Source of the DNA: Dugong dugon
Lineage: Eukaryota; Chordata; Mammalia; Sirenia; Dugongidae
DNA length: 64,000 nt
NCBI GenBank assembly: GCA_030035585.1
Contig: CM057464.1
Location: 81,266,919 to 81,330,918 of the forward strand
Reading direction: 5' to 3'
This document shows positions 1 through 11,699 of this stretch, piece by piece (position 1 is the stretch's first letter; each line of letters begins with the position of its first letter). The notes beneath the pieces are model-generated. The model made no database searches. It was not told the DNA's origin and saw only the letters and a program-made list of their open reading frames with translations. The translations under genes were made by a program, and so were the position numbers.

Positions 1-870
1 GGGGAAGTCAGCACAGTTGGACTAAACCAAAAGCTAAGAAGTTTCCTGAACACAACCAAACACTTTGAGGGACAGAGTAGCAGGGCCAGGGGTCTAGGGA
101 CCATTATTTTGAGAGACATCTAGGTCAATCAGCATAACAAAGTTTATTAAGAAAACATTCTGCATCCTACTTTGGTGAGTAGTGTCTGGGGTCTTAAAAG
201 CTTGCGAACAGCCATCTAAGATGCGTTAATTGGTCCCAACCTACCTGACCAAAGGAGAATGAAGACCGCCAAAGACACAAGGAAAATGTTAGTGCAAGAG
301 ACAAAAGGGCCACATAAGCCAGAGACTCCATCAGCCTGAGAGCAGAAGAACTAGATGGTGCCTGGCAACCACCAATTATCACCCTGACAAGGAACACAAC
401 AGAGTGCCTGATGGAGCAGGAGAAAAATGTGGTGCAGAACTCAAATTCACATAAAAAGACCAGACTTAATGGTCTGACTGACACTAGAGGAACCCCAGAA
501 GACATGGTCCCTGGACTCTCTGTTAACCCAGAACTGAAACCATTCCTGAAGCCAACTCCTCAAATAAAGATTGGACTGGACTTTAAAACATAAAATAATA
601 CTCATGCAGAGTGTGCTTCTTAGTTCAAGTAGATACACAAGATTAAATTGGCAGCTCTTGTCAGGAGGTGGGATGAGAGGGCAGCAAGGGATAGAAGCTG
701 TCTGAATGAACACCAGAAACCCAGGGTAGAAAAGGGGAGTGTGCTGTCACATTGTAGGGATTGCAACTAGGATCACATAACAATATGTGTATAAATTTTT
801 GTATGAGAAACTGACTTGAGCTGTAAACTTTCACCTAAAGCACAGTAAAAAAAAAAAAAAAAAAAAAAAA
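1..870 (+). mobile_element. L1 3' UTR, cut by the window edge
   Basis: This is the 3' UTR and poly(A) tail (847-870) of an L1 whose body lies left of the window. It matches, almost base for base, the 3' UTRs at about 7440-8318 and 9195-10023, both of which directly follow L1 ORF2 sequence; that is how it is identified. The short open frames in it are not conserved between the copies and are not genes. Confidence 0.88.
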
Positions 871-2097
871 GAGGTCATTGTTAAAGTAAAGATAAGTAAA
901 AATAAACAAATTTACTTGATTACTGCTTTTTATTTTCTGATTTGAATTAAGAACTTCTGAATTATTTTTAGTAATTTTGAATTTACTGATTATTTTAAAT
1001 GATCAAATAATAATGGGATATTATGTCTTATGCAGAAATAATGGAAATTTCAATACCCTTAAGAATGGGAGTGAAGTAAGAAAATTTCAGTTCTGATGAC
1101 TGAATAACTCTTATAAAAATAGTTTCAACATATGCACTTAATTTAGATTTTCATTTGTTTAATATATTGTGATTTAATTTCTTATGGAACTTTTGAAGTT
1201 AATGTTTTAAGGAAACTGAATTCTCCCTCAACCACTTGCAATTTAATTAGTTATTAGGCATCAGTGCTGTTCAAACTTGCCTTCAGAATCTCATTTATGA
1301 GATTTCACCCTGGATCAGAGTTTTAGTTTCTCATGAATATTGGAAGTCTTTGCACAAAATTGGTAAGGCAGAACAATTGCTTTCCATTCCCTTTCTTTTC
1401 TATTCACTTTTTAAACACTGTCAAAAACTGACAGAAATCATAGTAACTTCCTTCTAAACTCATTCTTTCTCAACTTCTTCACCCTTTGTGTTCTTGACAA
1501 CTCTTCCGCAAATTTCACTGTAACAGATAGAAGTAAAACTGCTAAAACTGCTCATATAACTTCCTTACTCTCTTCCTATATGTCTATTTATTTAAGCAAA
1601 ATTTTCTACAATAATAGAGCCAACCCATGATGTTATTGTATTCCTTTTCATCACATTTTGAAATTAATAAATTGATATTCTGGGAAGTCTGTTGAATCAA
1701 ATTCATCTAGACTTCTTGTATTTTGCATACCCAAAAATATGCACTGTTCTCTAGGATAATCTATTTGAAATGTAACAGGAAAAATTTATCGTTTTGATAA
1801 TTATATTCTCATGGCAAATAATGGAAATAAAATTAATGATACTTAAAAGCACAAATATATATTATACAACCTTTTTTCTCCTCTCAGGCTTTATATGCAT
1901 AGGAAAATAATGCCACTTTCAGACTTTAGTTAGAAAATGTACTTTTTGGATAATTATAGTCATTCTTATAGGTCAATCATTCAACGATAAATTACAAAAA
2001 AAAAAAAGAAAATTAGGTTCCCTTGAAATGGGAGACGAATGCAGCAAAAGCAAAACACTTTAAAATTATAGTTTTGTACTTACATTAATATTCTCTG
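871..2097. other. Unique AT-rich DNA
   Basis: No gene, long open frame or recognisable recent repeat is seen. The sequence is AT-rich with short A runs. Confidence 0.6.
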
Positions 2098-2110
2098 TTT
2101 ACTTCTAAAA

Positions 2111-2318
2111 GGAGCCCTGGTGGCACGGTGGTTAAGAGCTTGACTCCTAACTGAAAGTTCAGCAGTTCAAACTCAACAATGACTCTGCAGGAGAAAAGAC
2201 CTGGCAATTTCCTCCCATAAAGATCACAGCCTAAGACAACCCATGGACAGAGCAATTCTATTCTGTTCTATAAGATCACTATGAGTTGGATTTGACTCGA
2301 CGATACACAACAACAACA
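2111..2318 (+). mobile_element. AfroSINE
   Basis: tRNA-derived SINE. The head 'ggagccctggtggcacggtgg' region carries Pol III A-box-like and B-box-like sequence ('ggttaagagc', 'agttcaaact'), and the 3' end reads 'tatgagttggatttgactcg' and finishes in an (aac)n tail. Imperfect 13-bp flanks at 2098-2110 and 2319-2331 (one or two mismatches) look like its TSD. Confidence 0.88.
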
Positions 2319-2331
2319 TTTACTACTAAAG

Positions 2332-2807
2332 AATAAATATGTATTCCAAGATCTTATAAAATCTTGCTTTTGCAGGGGAAAATATCTTCAGTAATATTTA
2401 AGATGGTGGATAGATCCAGGATAACTTAAAAAAAATCTAATATTAACATTTAAGAAATATAAAACTTAATTTGATAGCTATATGAACCTTTTAAATAAAG
2501 AATATTCCTCATTGTTCTTAATGTACTTAATAGACTTTCCTTTTTTTAAGGTGAAAAAATATGATCCCAATTTCCTATTATTCTAATAGGAGTTTCACTT
2601 TTAATATAAAATGATTTCATTTATACTGAATATTACCTTTCATTTCTATCTATTCCATTATCTCACACACTTGAAAAGGTTTGAATTGTCACCTAGCAGA
2701 GTATTACAATGTCATATTTTAAGTTCACTCTATCAGATATCTAATAGGGCAATTCTAGTTCATTATTTCTTTGCAGCCAATACATTAGTGTCAAAAACTC
2801 CTTTAAG
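2332..2807. other. Unique AT-rich DNA
   Basis: Nothing recognisable. A 71-codon open frame at 2611-2826 has no domain or codon signal and runs into the L1 target site. Confidence 0.55.
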
Positions 2808-2820
2808 AAATCAGTTTCTC
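2808..2820 (+). repeat. TSD, left copy, of the L1 B/C compound
   Basis: The 13 bases 'aaatcagtttctc' recur exactly at 10024-10036. They bracket the whole 7.2-kb L1 compound and mark the original insertion site. Confidence 0.8.
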
Positions 2821-2850
2821 CTGTGAATAGCACACAAAAAAAGACATCAA

Positions 2851-5800
2851 AATGACAGCACTAAACTCATACCTATCAATAATTACGCTGAATGTAAATG
2901 GACTAAAGGTACCAATAAAGAGATAGAGAGTGGCAAATGGAATAAAAAAACATGATCCGTCTATATGCTTCTTACACGAGACTCACCTTAGACTCAAAGA
3001 CACAAACAAACTAAAAGTCAAAGGATGGAAAAAATATATATCAAACAAACAACACTCATAAAACAGCAGGAGTGGCAATATTAATCTCTGATAAAATAGA
3101 CTTTCCAGTAAAACCCACCACAAAGGATAAGGAAGGACATTATATAATGATAAAAGGGTCAATACACCAGGAGCACATAATTATAATAAAAATTTACACA
3201 TCCAACAACAGGGCTCCAAAATACATAAAACACTCTAACAGCACTGAAAAGAGAGATAGACAGCTCCATAACAGTAGTAGGAGACTTCAACACACCACTT
3301 TCGGTGAAGGACAGAACATCCATAAAGAAGCTCAAAAAAGACATGGAAGAACTAAATGCTACAATCAACCAACTTGATCTCATAGACATATACTGAGCAC
3401 TCCACACAAACAGCAGCCAAGTTTACTTTCTTTTCCAACACACATGGAACATTATCCAAAATAGACCACATATTAAGCCATAAAGCAAGCCTTAACAAAA
3501 TTCAAAGCATTGAAATATCACAAACCATCTTTTCTGACCATAAAGCCATAAAAGTAGAAATCAACAACAGAAAAAGCAAGGGGGAAAAACAAAAAACAAA
3601 AAAAACACATGGAAACGGAACAACATCTTCCTCAAAAAATAAATTAAGGATGTAATAAAGAAATTCACAGACTCAAACGAGAATGAAAACACCTCCTACC
3701 AAAACCTTTGGGACACAGCAAAAGCAGTGCTCAGAGATCATTTTATAGCAATAAATGCACACTACCAAAAAGAAGAAAGGGCCATAATCAAAACATTAAC
3801 CCTACAACTGGAACAAGTAGACAGTAGCAAAAGAAGCCTTCAGGCACCAGAAGAATGAAACTAATAAGAATTAGAGCAGAATTAAATGAAACAGAAAAAA
3901 GAAAAACAATTGAAAGAGTTAACGAGACCAAAAGCTGGTTCTTTGAAAAGATCAACAAAACTGATAAACCATTGGCCAAACTGACAAAAGAAAAACAGGA
4001 GACAAAGCAAATAACCTGTATAAGAAATGACATGGGTGACATCAAAACAGACACAACTGAAATTAAAAGATTCATAACAAAATATTATGAAAAATTATAC
4101 TCTAACAAATTTGAAAACCTAGAGGAAATGGACAAATTTCTAGAAACTCACTACCTACCTAAACTAACACAAATAGAGGTAGAACAACTAAATAAACCTA
4201 TAACAAAAGAAGAGATTGAAAAGGTAATTAAAAAACTCCCCCCACCCAAAAAAAAGAACTAGCTCAGATGGTTTCACTGGAGAATCCTACCAAACATTCA
4301 AAGAAGAGTTAACACCACTACTACTAAAAATATTTCAGAGCATAGAAAATGAAGCAATACTCCCAAACTCATTCTATGAAGCCAGCATAACCATGATACC
4401 AAAACCAGGTAAAGACACCACAAAAAAAGAAAATTACAGACCAATATACCTCATGAACATTGACACAAAAATCCTCAACAAAATTCTAGCCAATAGAATT
4501 CAGCAACATATCAAAAAAATAATTCACCATGATCAAGTGGGATTTATACCAGGTATGCAGGGATGGCTCAACATTAGAAAAACAGTCAATGTAATCCATC
4601 ACATAAATAAAACAAAAGACAAGAACCACATGGTCTTATAAATTGATGAGAAAAAGGCATTTGACAAACTCCAACACACATTTATGATGAAAACTCTCAA
4701 AAAAAATAGGAATACAAGGGAAATTCCTCAATACAATTAAGGATACCTATACAAAGCCAACAACCAACATCATCCTAAATGGAGAGACTTTGAAAGCATT
4801 CCCTTTGAGAACAGGAACCAGACAAGGATGCCCTTTATCACCACTCTTATTCAATATTGTGCTGGAGGTCCTAGCCAGAGCAATTAGACTAGAAAAAGAA
4901 ATAAAGTACATCCAAATGGTAGGGAAGAAGTCAAAGTATCTCTATTTGCAAATGATATGATCTTATACACAGTAAACCCCAAAGAATCCACAAGAATACT
5001 ACTGAACTAATAGAAGATTTCAGCAAATTTTCAGGATACAAGAAAAACATACAAAAATCAGTTGGATTCCTTTACACCAACAAAGAGAACCATGAAGAGG
5101 AAATCACAAAATCAATACCATTTAAAATAGCCCCCAAGAAGATAAAATATTTAGAAATAAATCTAACCAGAGACATACAAGACCTATACAATGAAATCTA
5201 CAAGGCACTACTACAAGAAACCAAAAGAGACCTGTATAAGTGGAAAAATATACCTTGCTCATGGATAGGTAGACTCAACATTGTGAAAATGTCAATTCTA
5301 CCCAAAGCGATCTACAGATACAATGCAATCCCGATCCAAATTCCACGGGCATTTTTTAATGAGATGGAGAAAAAGATTACCAACTTCTTATGGAAAGGGA
5401 AGAGGCCCTGAATAAGCAAAGCATTACTCCAGAAGAAGAACAAAGTGAGAGGCCTCACACTACCTGATTATACAACCTATTAAACCACCATGGTAGTCAA
5501 AACACCCTGGTACTGGTACAACAACAGATACATAGAACAATGGAATGGAGTTGAGAATCCAGACATAAACTCATCCACCTATGAGCAGGTGATATTTGAC
5601 AAAGGCACAAAATCCATTAATTGGGGAAAAGACAGTCTCTTTAACAACTGTTGCTTAGGCATAACTGGATATCTATCTGCAAAAAACTAAAACAAGAGCC
5701 ATACTTCACACCATGTACAAAAACTAACTCAAAATGGATCAAATACTTAAATATAAAATCGAAAACAATAAAGATCATGGAAGTTAAAACAGGAACAATG

Positions 5801-7307
5801 CTTGGAGCCCTAATACATGGCATAAACACAATATGAACCATAAGTAACAATGCACAAACACCAGGAGACTAGATAACTGGGGGCTCCTAAAAATCAAACA
5901 CTTATGCTCATCAAAAGACTTCACCAAAATGTCAATTCTACCCAAAGCAATCTACAGATACAATGCAATCTTGATCCAAATTCCACCGGCATTTTTTAAT
6001 GAGATGGAGAAACAAATCACCAACTTCATATGGAAAGGGAAGAGGCCCCAAATAAATAAAGCATTACTCAAGAAGAACAAAGTGGGAGGCCTTACACTAC
6101 CTGATTTTAGGACCTCTTATACTGCCACAGTAGTCAAGACAGCCTGGTACTGGTACAACAACAGATACATAGACCAATGGAACAGAGTTGAGAATCCAGA
6201 TATAAGCTCATCCACCTGTGAGCAGCTAATATTTGACAAAGGCCCAAAGTCCATTGACTGGGGAAAAGACAGTCTCTTTAACAAATGGTGCTGGCATAAT
6301 TAGATATCTATATGCAAAAAACTGAAACAAGACCTATATCTCACACCATGTACAAAAACTAACTCAAAATGGATCAAAGACTTAAATATAAAATTGAAAA
6401 CAATAAAGATCATGGAAGAAAAAATAGTGACAATGCTAGGAGCCTTAATACATGGCATAAACACAATACAAACCATAAGTAACAATGCACAAGCACCAGA
6501 AGAGAGACTAGATAAATGGGAGCTCCTAAAAATCAAACACTTACGCTCATCAAAACACTTCACCAAAAGAGTAAAAAGACGACCTACAGACTGGGAAAAA
6601 ATTTTTGGCTATGATAAATCCAATCAGTATCTAATCTCTAAAATCTACAAGATACTGCAAAACCTCAACAACAAAAAGACAAATAACCCAATTAAAAAAT
6701 GGGCAAAGGATATGAACAGGCACTTCACCAAAGAATAATTCAGGCAGCTAACAGACACATGAAGAAATGCTCACGATAATTAGCCATTAGAGAAATGCAA
6801 ATCAAAACTACAATGAGATATCATCTCACCACCAAAAGGTTAGCATTAATCCAAAAAACTCAAAATAACAAATGCTGGAGAGGTTGTAGAGAGACCGGAA
6901 CACTTATACACTGTTGGTGGGAATGTAAAATGGTACAACCACTTTGGAAATCGATTATATGCTTCCTTAAAAAGCTAGAAATAGAAGTACCATATGATCC
7001 AGCTATCCCACTCCTTGGAATATATCCTAGAGAAATAAGAGCAGCCACATGAATAGATATATGCACACCCACGTTCACTGCAGCACTGTTCACAATAGCA
7101 AAATGATGGAAGCAACCTAGGTGCCCATCAACGGATGAATGGATAAACAAACTATGGTATATCCACACAATGTAATATTATGCAATGATAAAAAACAATG
7201 ATGAAGCTTTGAAACATTGTATAACATGGTGGAAGGTGGAACTTATTATGCTGAGTGAATTTAGTCAGTCACAGGAGGACAAATACTGTGTAAGACCACT
7301 ATTATAA
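2851..7307 (+). pseudogene. L1 ORF2 (endonuclease-reverse transcriptase), dead
   Basis: L1 ORF2p nicks target DNA with an N-terminal APE-type endonuclease and copies L1 RNA with its reverse transcriptase. Seen here: the ORF2 start (MTALNSYLSIITLN), an endonuclease 'HETHL' motif, the RT '[19 protein letters not shown]' motif at about 4827-4880, and the C-terminal cysteine-rich region ('[18 protein letters not shown]', about 6872-6930). The RT catalytic box reads FAND instead of FADD (about 4946-4957), so an aspartate is lost. Stops and frameshifts occur throughout, and the segment after the RT is duplicated. It is a fossil; family assignment is certain, exact boundaries less so. Confidence 0.85.
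5286..6565 (+). repeat. 640-bp tandem duplication inside L1 ORF2
   Basis: 5286-5925 and 5926-6565 are head-to-tail copies of the same part of ORF2 after the RT catalytic box. Both copies begin 'aaaatgtcaattctaccc', and the right edge again meets 'aaaa', so four A's are shared at the breakpoints. In the first 230 bp the copies differ at roughly one site in ten, including a 3-bp indel. Confidence 0.85.
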
Positions 7308-8318
7308 GAACTCAAGAAAAGGTTTAAACACATAAGAGAATATTCTTTGATGGTTATGGGGGTGGGGAAGGAGGGTGAGGATTATTCACTGACTAGATAG
7401 TAGATAAGAATCATCTTGGGTGAAGGGAAGGACAGTGCACACTGCAGGGGAAGCCAGAACAACTGGACTAAACCAAAGCTAAGAAGTTTCCTGAATACAA
7501 TCAAATACTTTGAGAGACAGAGTAGCAGGGATGGGGGGTCTGGGGACCATGCTTTCAGGGGACATCTGTGTCAACTGGCATAACAAAGCTTATTAAGAAA
7601 ATGTTCTGCATCCTACTTTGGTGAGTGGCGTCTGGGGTCTCAAAAGCTTGCAAGCGGCCATCTAAGATGCTTCAATTGGTCCCAACCACTTGGAGTAAAG
7701 GAGAACAAAGAACACCAAAGACACAAGGAAAGTATTGGCCCAAGAGACAGAATGGGCCATATAAACCAGAGACGCCATCTGCCTGAGACCAGAAGAACTA
7801 GATGATGGCCGGCTACCACAAATGAACGTCCTGACAGGGAACACAACAGAGGGTCCCTGATGGAGCATTAGAACAATGGGATGCAGAACTCAAATTCTAG
7901 TAAGAAGACCAGACTAAATGGTCTGTCTGAGACTGGAGGCACCCCGGAAGGCATGGCCCCTGGACTCTCTATCACCCCAGAACTACAACAACGTCCTAGG
8001 TCAGCTCTTCAGACAGATATTGGACTGGACTGTGGGACATAAAGTGATAGTTGTGAAGAATGTACCACTTAGTCAAGGATATACAAGAGACCAAGGGGGC
8101 AACTTCTGTCCAGAGGTGAGATGGGAAGGCAGAGAGAGTTAGGAGCTGGTTGAATGTTCATGGGGAATCAGGGGTGGAGAGCAGGAGTGTTCTGTCACAG
8201 AATTGGGTGAGTGGCTCGGGTCTCATAACAATGTATGTAAAAAAAAGATTTCTATATAGGAGACTAACTTGGAATGTAAACTTCATTTAATTACAAGAAT
8301 TAAAAAAAAAAAAAAAAA

Positions 8319-10023
8319 GACTTTACCAAAAGAGTCAAAAGACAACCTAGAGGCTGGGGAAAAAAATTTGGCTATGACAAATCCGATCAGTATCTAATCT
8401 CTAAAATCTACAAGATACTGCAAAACCTCAACAACAAAAAGACAACCCAATTAAAAAATGGGCAAATGATATGAACAGGCACTTCACCAAAGAAGACATT
8501 CAGGCAGCTAACAGATACATGAAGAAATGCTCACGATCCTTAGTCATTAGAGAAATGCAGAACAAAACTACAACAAGATATCATCTCACCACAACAAGGC
8601 TAGCATTAATCCAAAAAACACAAAATAATAAATCCTGGAGAGGTTGTGGAGAGACTGGAACACTTATGCACTGTTGGTGGGAATGTAAAATGGTATAACC
8701 ACTTTGGAAATAGATTTGGCACTTCCTTAAAAAGCTAGAAATAGAAGTACCATACCATGTAGCTATCCAGCTCCTTGGAATATATAGTAAAGAAATAAGA
8801 GTCATCTCATGAATAGACATATGCACACCCATGTTCATTGCAGCACTGTTCTCAATAACAAAAAGACGGGAACAACCTAGGTGCCCATCAGCATACGAAT
8901 GGATAAACAAATTATGGTATATCCACACAGTGGAATACTACACAATGATAAAGAACAACGATGAAGCCATGAAACAGAACATGAAGAAATCTGGAGGTTA
9001 TTATGCTGAGTGAATTTAGTCAGTCACAGAACGACAAATATTGTATAAGACCACTAATATGAGAACTCAAGAAAAGTTTTAAACACAGAATAAAATATTC
9101 TTTGATGGTTCTGAGGGTGGGGAGGGACAGTGAGGGTTATTTACTAACTAGCTAGTAGATAATTATCTTAGGTGAAGGGAAGGACAACACACACCACAGG
9201 GGAAGTCAGCACAACCGGACTAAACCAAAGCTTAGACGTTTCCTGAATATAATCAAACACTTCGAGGGACAGAGTAGCAGGAGTACAGGTCTGGGGACCA
9301 TGCTTTCAGGGGACATCTAGGTCAATTGGCATGACAAAGCTTATTAAGAAAATGTTCTGCATCCTACTTTGGTGAGTGGTGTCTGGGGTCTCAAAAGCTT
9401 TCATGTGGCCATCTAAGATGCATCAACTGGTCCCAAACACCTTGAGTAAAGGAGAATGAAGTACACCAAAGACACAAGGAAAGTATTAGACCAAGAGACA
9501 AAAAGGGTCGGATAAACCAGAGACTGTATCAGCCTGAGACCAGAAGAACTAGATGGTGCCTGGCTACCACAAATGACCACCCTGAAAAGGAACCCAACAG
9601 AGAGCCCCAGATGGAGCAGGAGAAAGATGGGGTGCAGAATTCAAATTCTTGTAAGAAGACCAGACTTAACGGTCTTACTGAGACTGGAGGAACCCCAGAA
9701 AGCACAGCCCCTGGATTCTTTATCAGCCTAGAACTAAAACAATATCCGACGCCAACTCTTCAGACAGGGATTAAACTGGACTGTGGAACATAAAGTAATA
9801 CTTGTGAGGAGCGTGCCTCCTAGCTCAAGTAGATACAAGAGACTAAATGGGCAGCTTCTGTCTGGAGGTGAAATGGGAAAGCAGAGAGGGTTAAGAGCTA
9901 GCTGAATGGACATGGGTCATTGGGGTGGAAAGGAGGAGTGTGCTGTCACAGTATGGGGAAAGAAATTAGGATCACATTACAATGCATGTACAAATTTTTG
10001 TATGGGAAAAAATTAAAATAAAT
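8319..10023 (+). mobile_element. L1 C, 5'-truncated, in the tail of L1 B
   Basis: It begins inside ORF2 ('ctttaccaaaagagtcaaaa') directly after the L1 B poly(A), continues to the end of ORF2 (9062) and through the same type of 3' UTR seen at 1-870, and ends in an A-rich tail (about 10008-10027). The only non-A target duplication found flanks L1 B plus L1 C together, which fits insertion of C into the A tail of B. Confidence 0.83.
8321..9062 (+). pseudogene. L1 ORF2 C-terminal fragment
   Basis: This is the C-terminal domain of L1 ORF2p with the cysteine-rich segment ('[18 protein letters not shown]', about 8635-8692), closely resembling the matching part of L1 B. Stops at about 8696 and 8810 break it. 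There is no endonuclease or RT core, so no activity is expected. Confidence 0.8.
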
Positions 10024-10036
10024 AAATCAGTTTCTC
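10024..10036 (+). repeat. TSD, right copy, of the L1 B/C compound
   Basis: Exact copy of 2808-2820, placed after the A-rich tail of L1 C. Confidence 0.8.
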
Positions 10037-10385
10037 TCAGGATATTCTAAATAGATCTCATTCTTTAGAATCAAATGCACAATCTAATTATGTTACATGA
10101 TTGTACATAAGTTATATAAAGTTAAATTTATATGCCAGTATAAAATATAAGCCATATGCCTTGCATATAAATTTATCTTTTTTAAAGTATTACATTTCAA
10201 CTTTTGTGATGTAAGCTGACACAATTACACACAAAATATATGAGCACCTTTGAAAATGTTACAAGCAGCTACCAAAGGCATAACAATTGGTCTGTATTTG
10301 CCTGGATCAACAGAGGAAGAAGTAGTCAGGAATAGGAGGAGGAAATGGATATGTAGCTAATTGCCTCCATGTAAAAATACATCCT
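10037..10385. other. Unique AT-rich DNA
   Basis: No gene or recognised repeat seen. Confidence 0.5.
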
Positions 10386-10905
10386 TTTCCATGAGACCAG
10401 AAGAATTGGATGGTGCCTGGCTACCATTACTGAACATTTTGATCAAGGATTCTATAGAAGAATGCTGATCAAAAGGGGGAAAATGTAGAGCATAATTAAA
10501 ATGCTTATAGAATCTATACTTTCTGGAGCCATGGGGTCTGGATGACCCCCTGGAACTATTGCCCTTAAAATCTTTAAACCTTAAATCAAAAATATTCTCT
10601 GAAGTCTTTTTAAAACCAAACAATAGTTTAGCTTAACGAGTAAAGAATTTCTGTCTTGAGTATTATGCTTTTTTAAGATCTATTTCTGTGAGATCAAACT
10701 GACAATAACTTGAAAGAGTAAATGGGAACCTAAGGGGGCAGTGAGTTTACGTTAATGGTAGGGGAACATCTCAGAAAAAGAGGGTGAGAATGGTTGCAAG
10801 ATTTGAATAATATAATCAATGTCACTGAATTGTACATGTAGAAGTTGTTGACTTGGTGTATGTTTTGCTATATTCTCAACAACAACAAAAATAAAAAAGA
10901 AGAAA
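10386..10905 (+). mobile_element. Old L1 3' UTR relic
   Basis: Blocks such as 'agaccagaagaattggatgg' and 'tcaatgtcactgaattgtac' match, with more divergence, the 3' UTRs of L1 D (about 21570-21600, 22050-22075) and L1 E. It ends in an A-rich (aac)n/aaaat tail. No ORF2 sequence precedes it, so the copy is strongly truncated or degraded. Confidence 0.65.
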
Positions 10906-11290
10906 AGTGCAACACTGGTAATGCCTTTAATGCTTAGCATTTTCATTAAATCAATATATATTCATGACAAAATCAACAATAATGTTAATTTCTATTGTTT
11001 TTTGGCTTTCATGGACTTCAAAATGCTATCACCAACATAATTAAGATTTCCTAGACAACTTTCTAGTGTATTTTTCTATGATTAGATTACACTTTTTCAA
11101 AAGATATTAATGAATATTTAGTGGTACGGATATAGATGAAGATGGTAGTTTTTAAACATATACGTTAGGTTTTTTAAAATTAATGAGGTTTAAAGAACGT
11201 GTCTTTTAACTTTAAAATTTGTATAAAGGATTTTGTAAAATTTATATTTTACAGGATAATATTGTCTACACTGTAGAAAATAACACAAAC
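10906..11290. other. Unique AT-rich DNA
   Basis: Nothing recognisable between the L1 relic and the SINE pair. Confidence 0.5.
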
Positions 11291-11300
11291 TTGGTAACAG

Positions 11301-11689
11301 ATAGGGTCCCTGGGTGGCCAAAATGGTTTTTGCTCGACTACTAACAGAAAGGAAACTCTGGTGGTACACTGGTTAAGAGCTACAGCTGCTAACCAAAAGG
11401 TCAGCAGTTCAAATCCACCAGATGCTCCTTGGAAACCCTGTACGGTAGTTCTACTCTGTCCTTTAGGGTTGTTATGAGTTGGAATTGACTTGATGACAAC
11501 TGGTTTTTTTTTTTTTTAATTAATAGAAAGGTTGGAGGTTCAAATTCACTTATTAGTGCCATGGAATAAAGGCCTGGTGATCTGCTTCTGTAAAGATTAC
11601 AGAGGAAACTAAAAAAATCCTGTAGAGCTCAGTTCTACTCTGTAACACACACAGTCTCCATGAGTTGGAATTGACTCAGTGACAATGGG
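11301..11689 (+). mobile_element. AfroSINE (outer, interrupted copy)
   Basis: The head is at 11301-11352 and the body and tail at 11532-11689, split by a younger AfroSINE. The right part holds the central 'ctgcttctgtaaagattaca' block typical of the longer AfroSINE form. Flanks 'ttggtaacag' (11291-11300 and 11690-11699) look like its TSD. Confidence 0.78.
11353..11521 (+). mobile_element. AfroSINE (inner, younger copy)
   Basis: A short-form AfroSINE ('aaactctggtggtacactgg' to 'gttggaattgacttgatgac' plus a T run) sits inside the outer SINE. Flanks 'aacagaaagg' (11343-11352) and 'aatagaaagg' (11522-11531) are its TSD with one change. Confidence 0.8.
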
Positions 11690-11699
11690 TTGGTAACAG

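Larger units (their letters stand above)
2821..8318 (+). mobile_element. L1 B, 5'-truncated, decayed
   Basis: This LINE-1 lacks a 5' UTR and ORF1. It starts just upstream of the ORF2 start, runs through ORF2 (2851-7307) and a 3' UTR of about 1 kb, and ends in a poly(A) run at about 8301-8318. The left TSD is at 2808-2820; the right copy is beyond L1 C, showing that L1 C came later. It contains an internal 640-bp direct duplication (5286-6565). ORF2 is broken by many stops and frameshifts, so the element cannot move itself. Confidence 0.88.
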
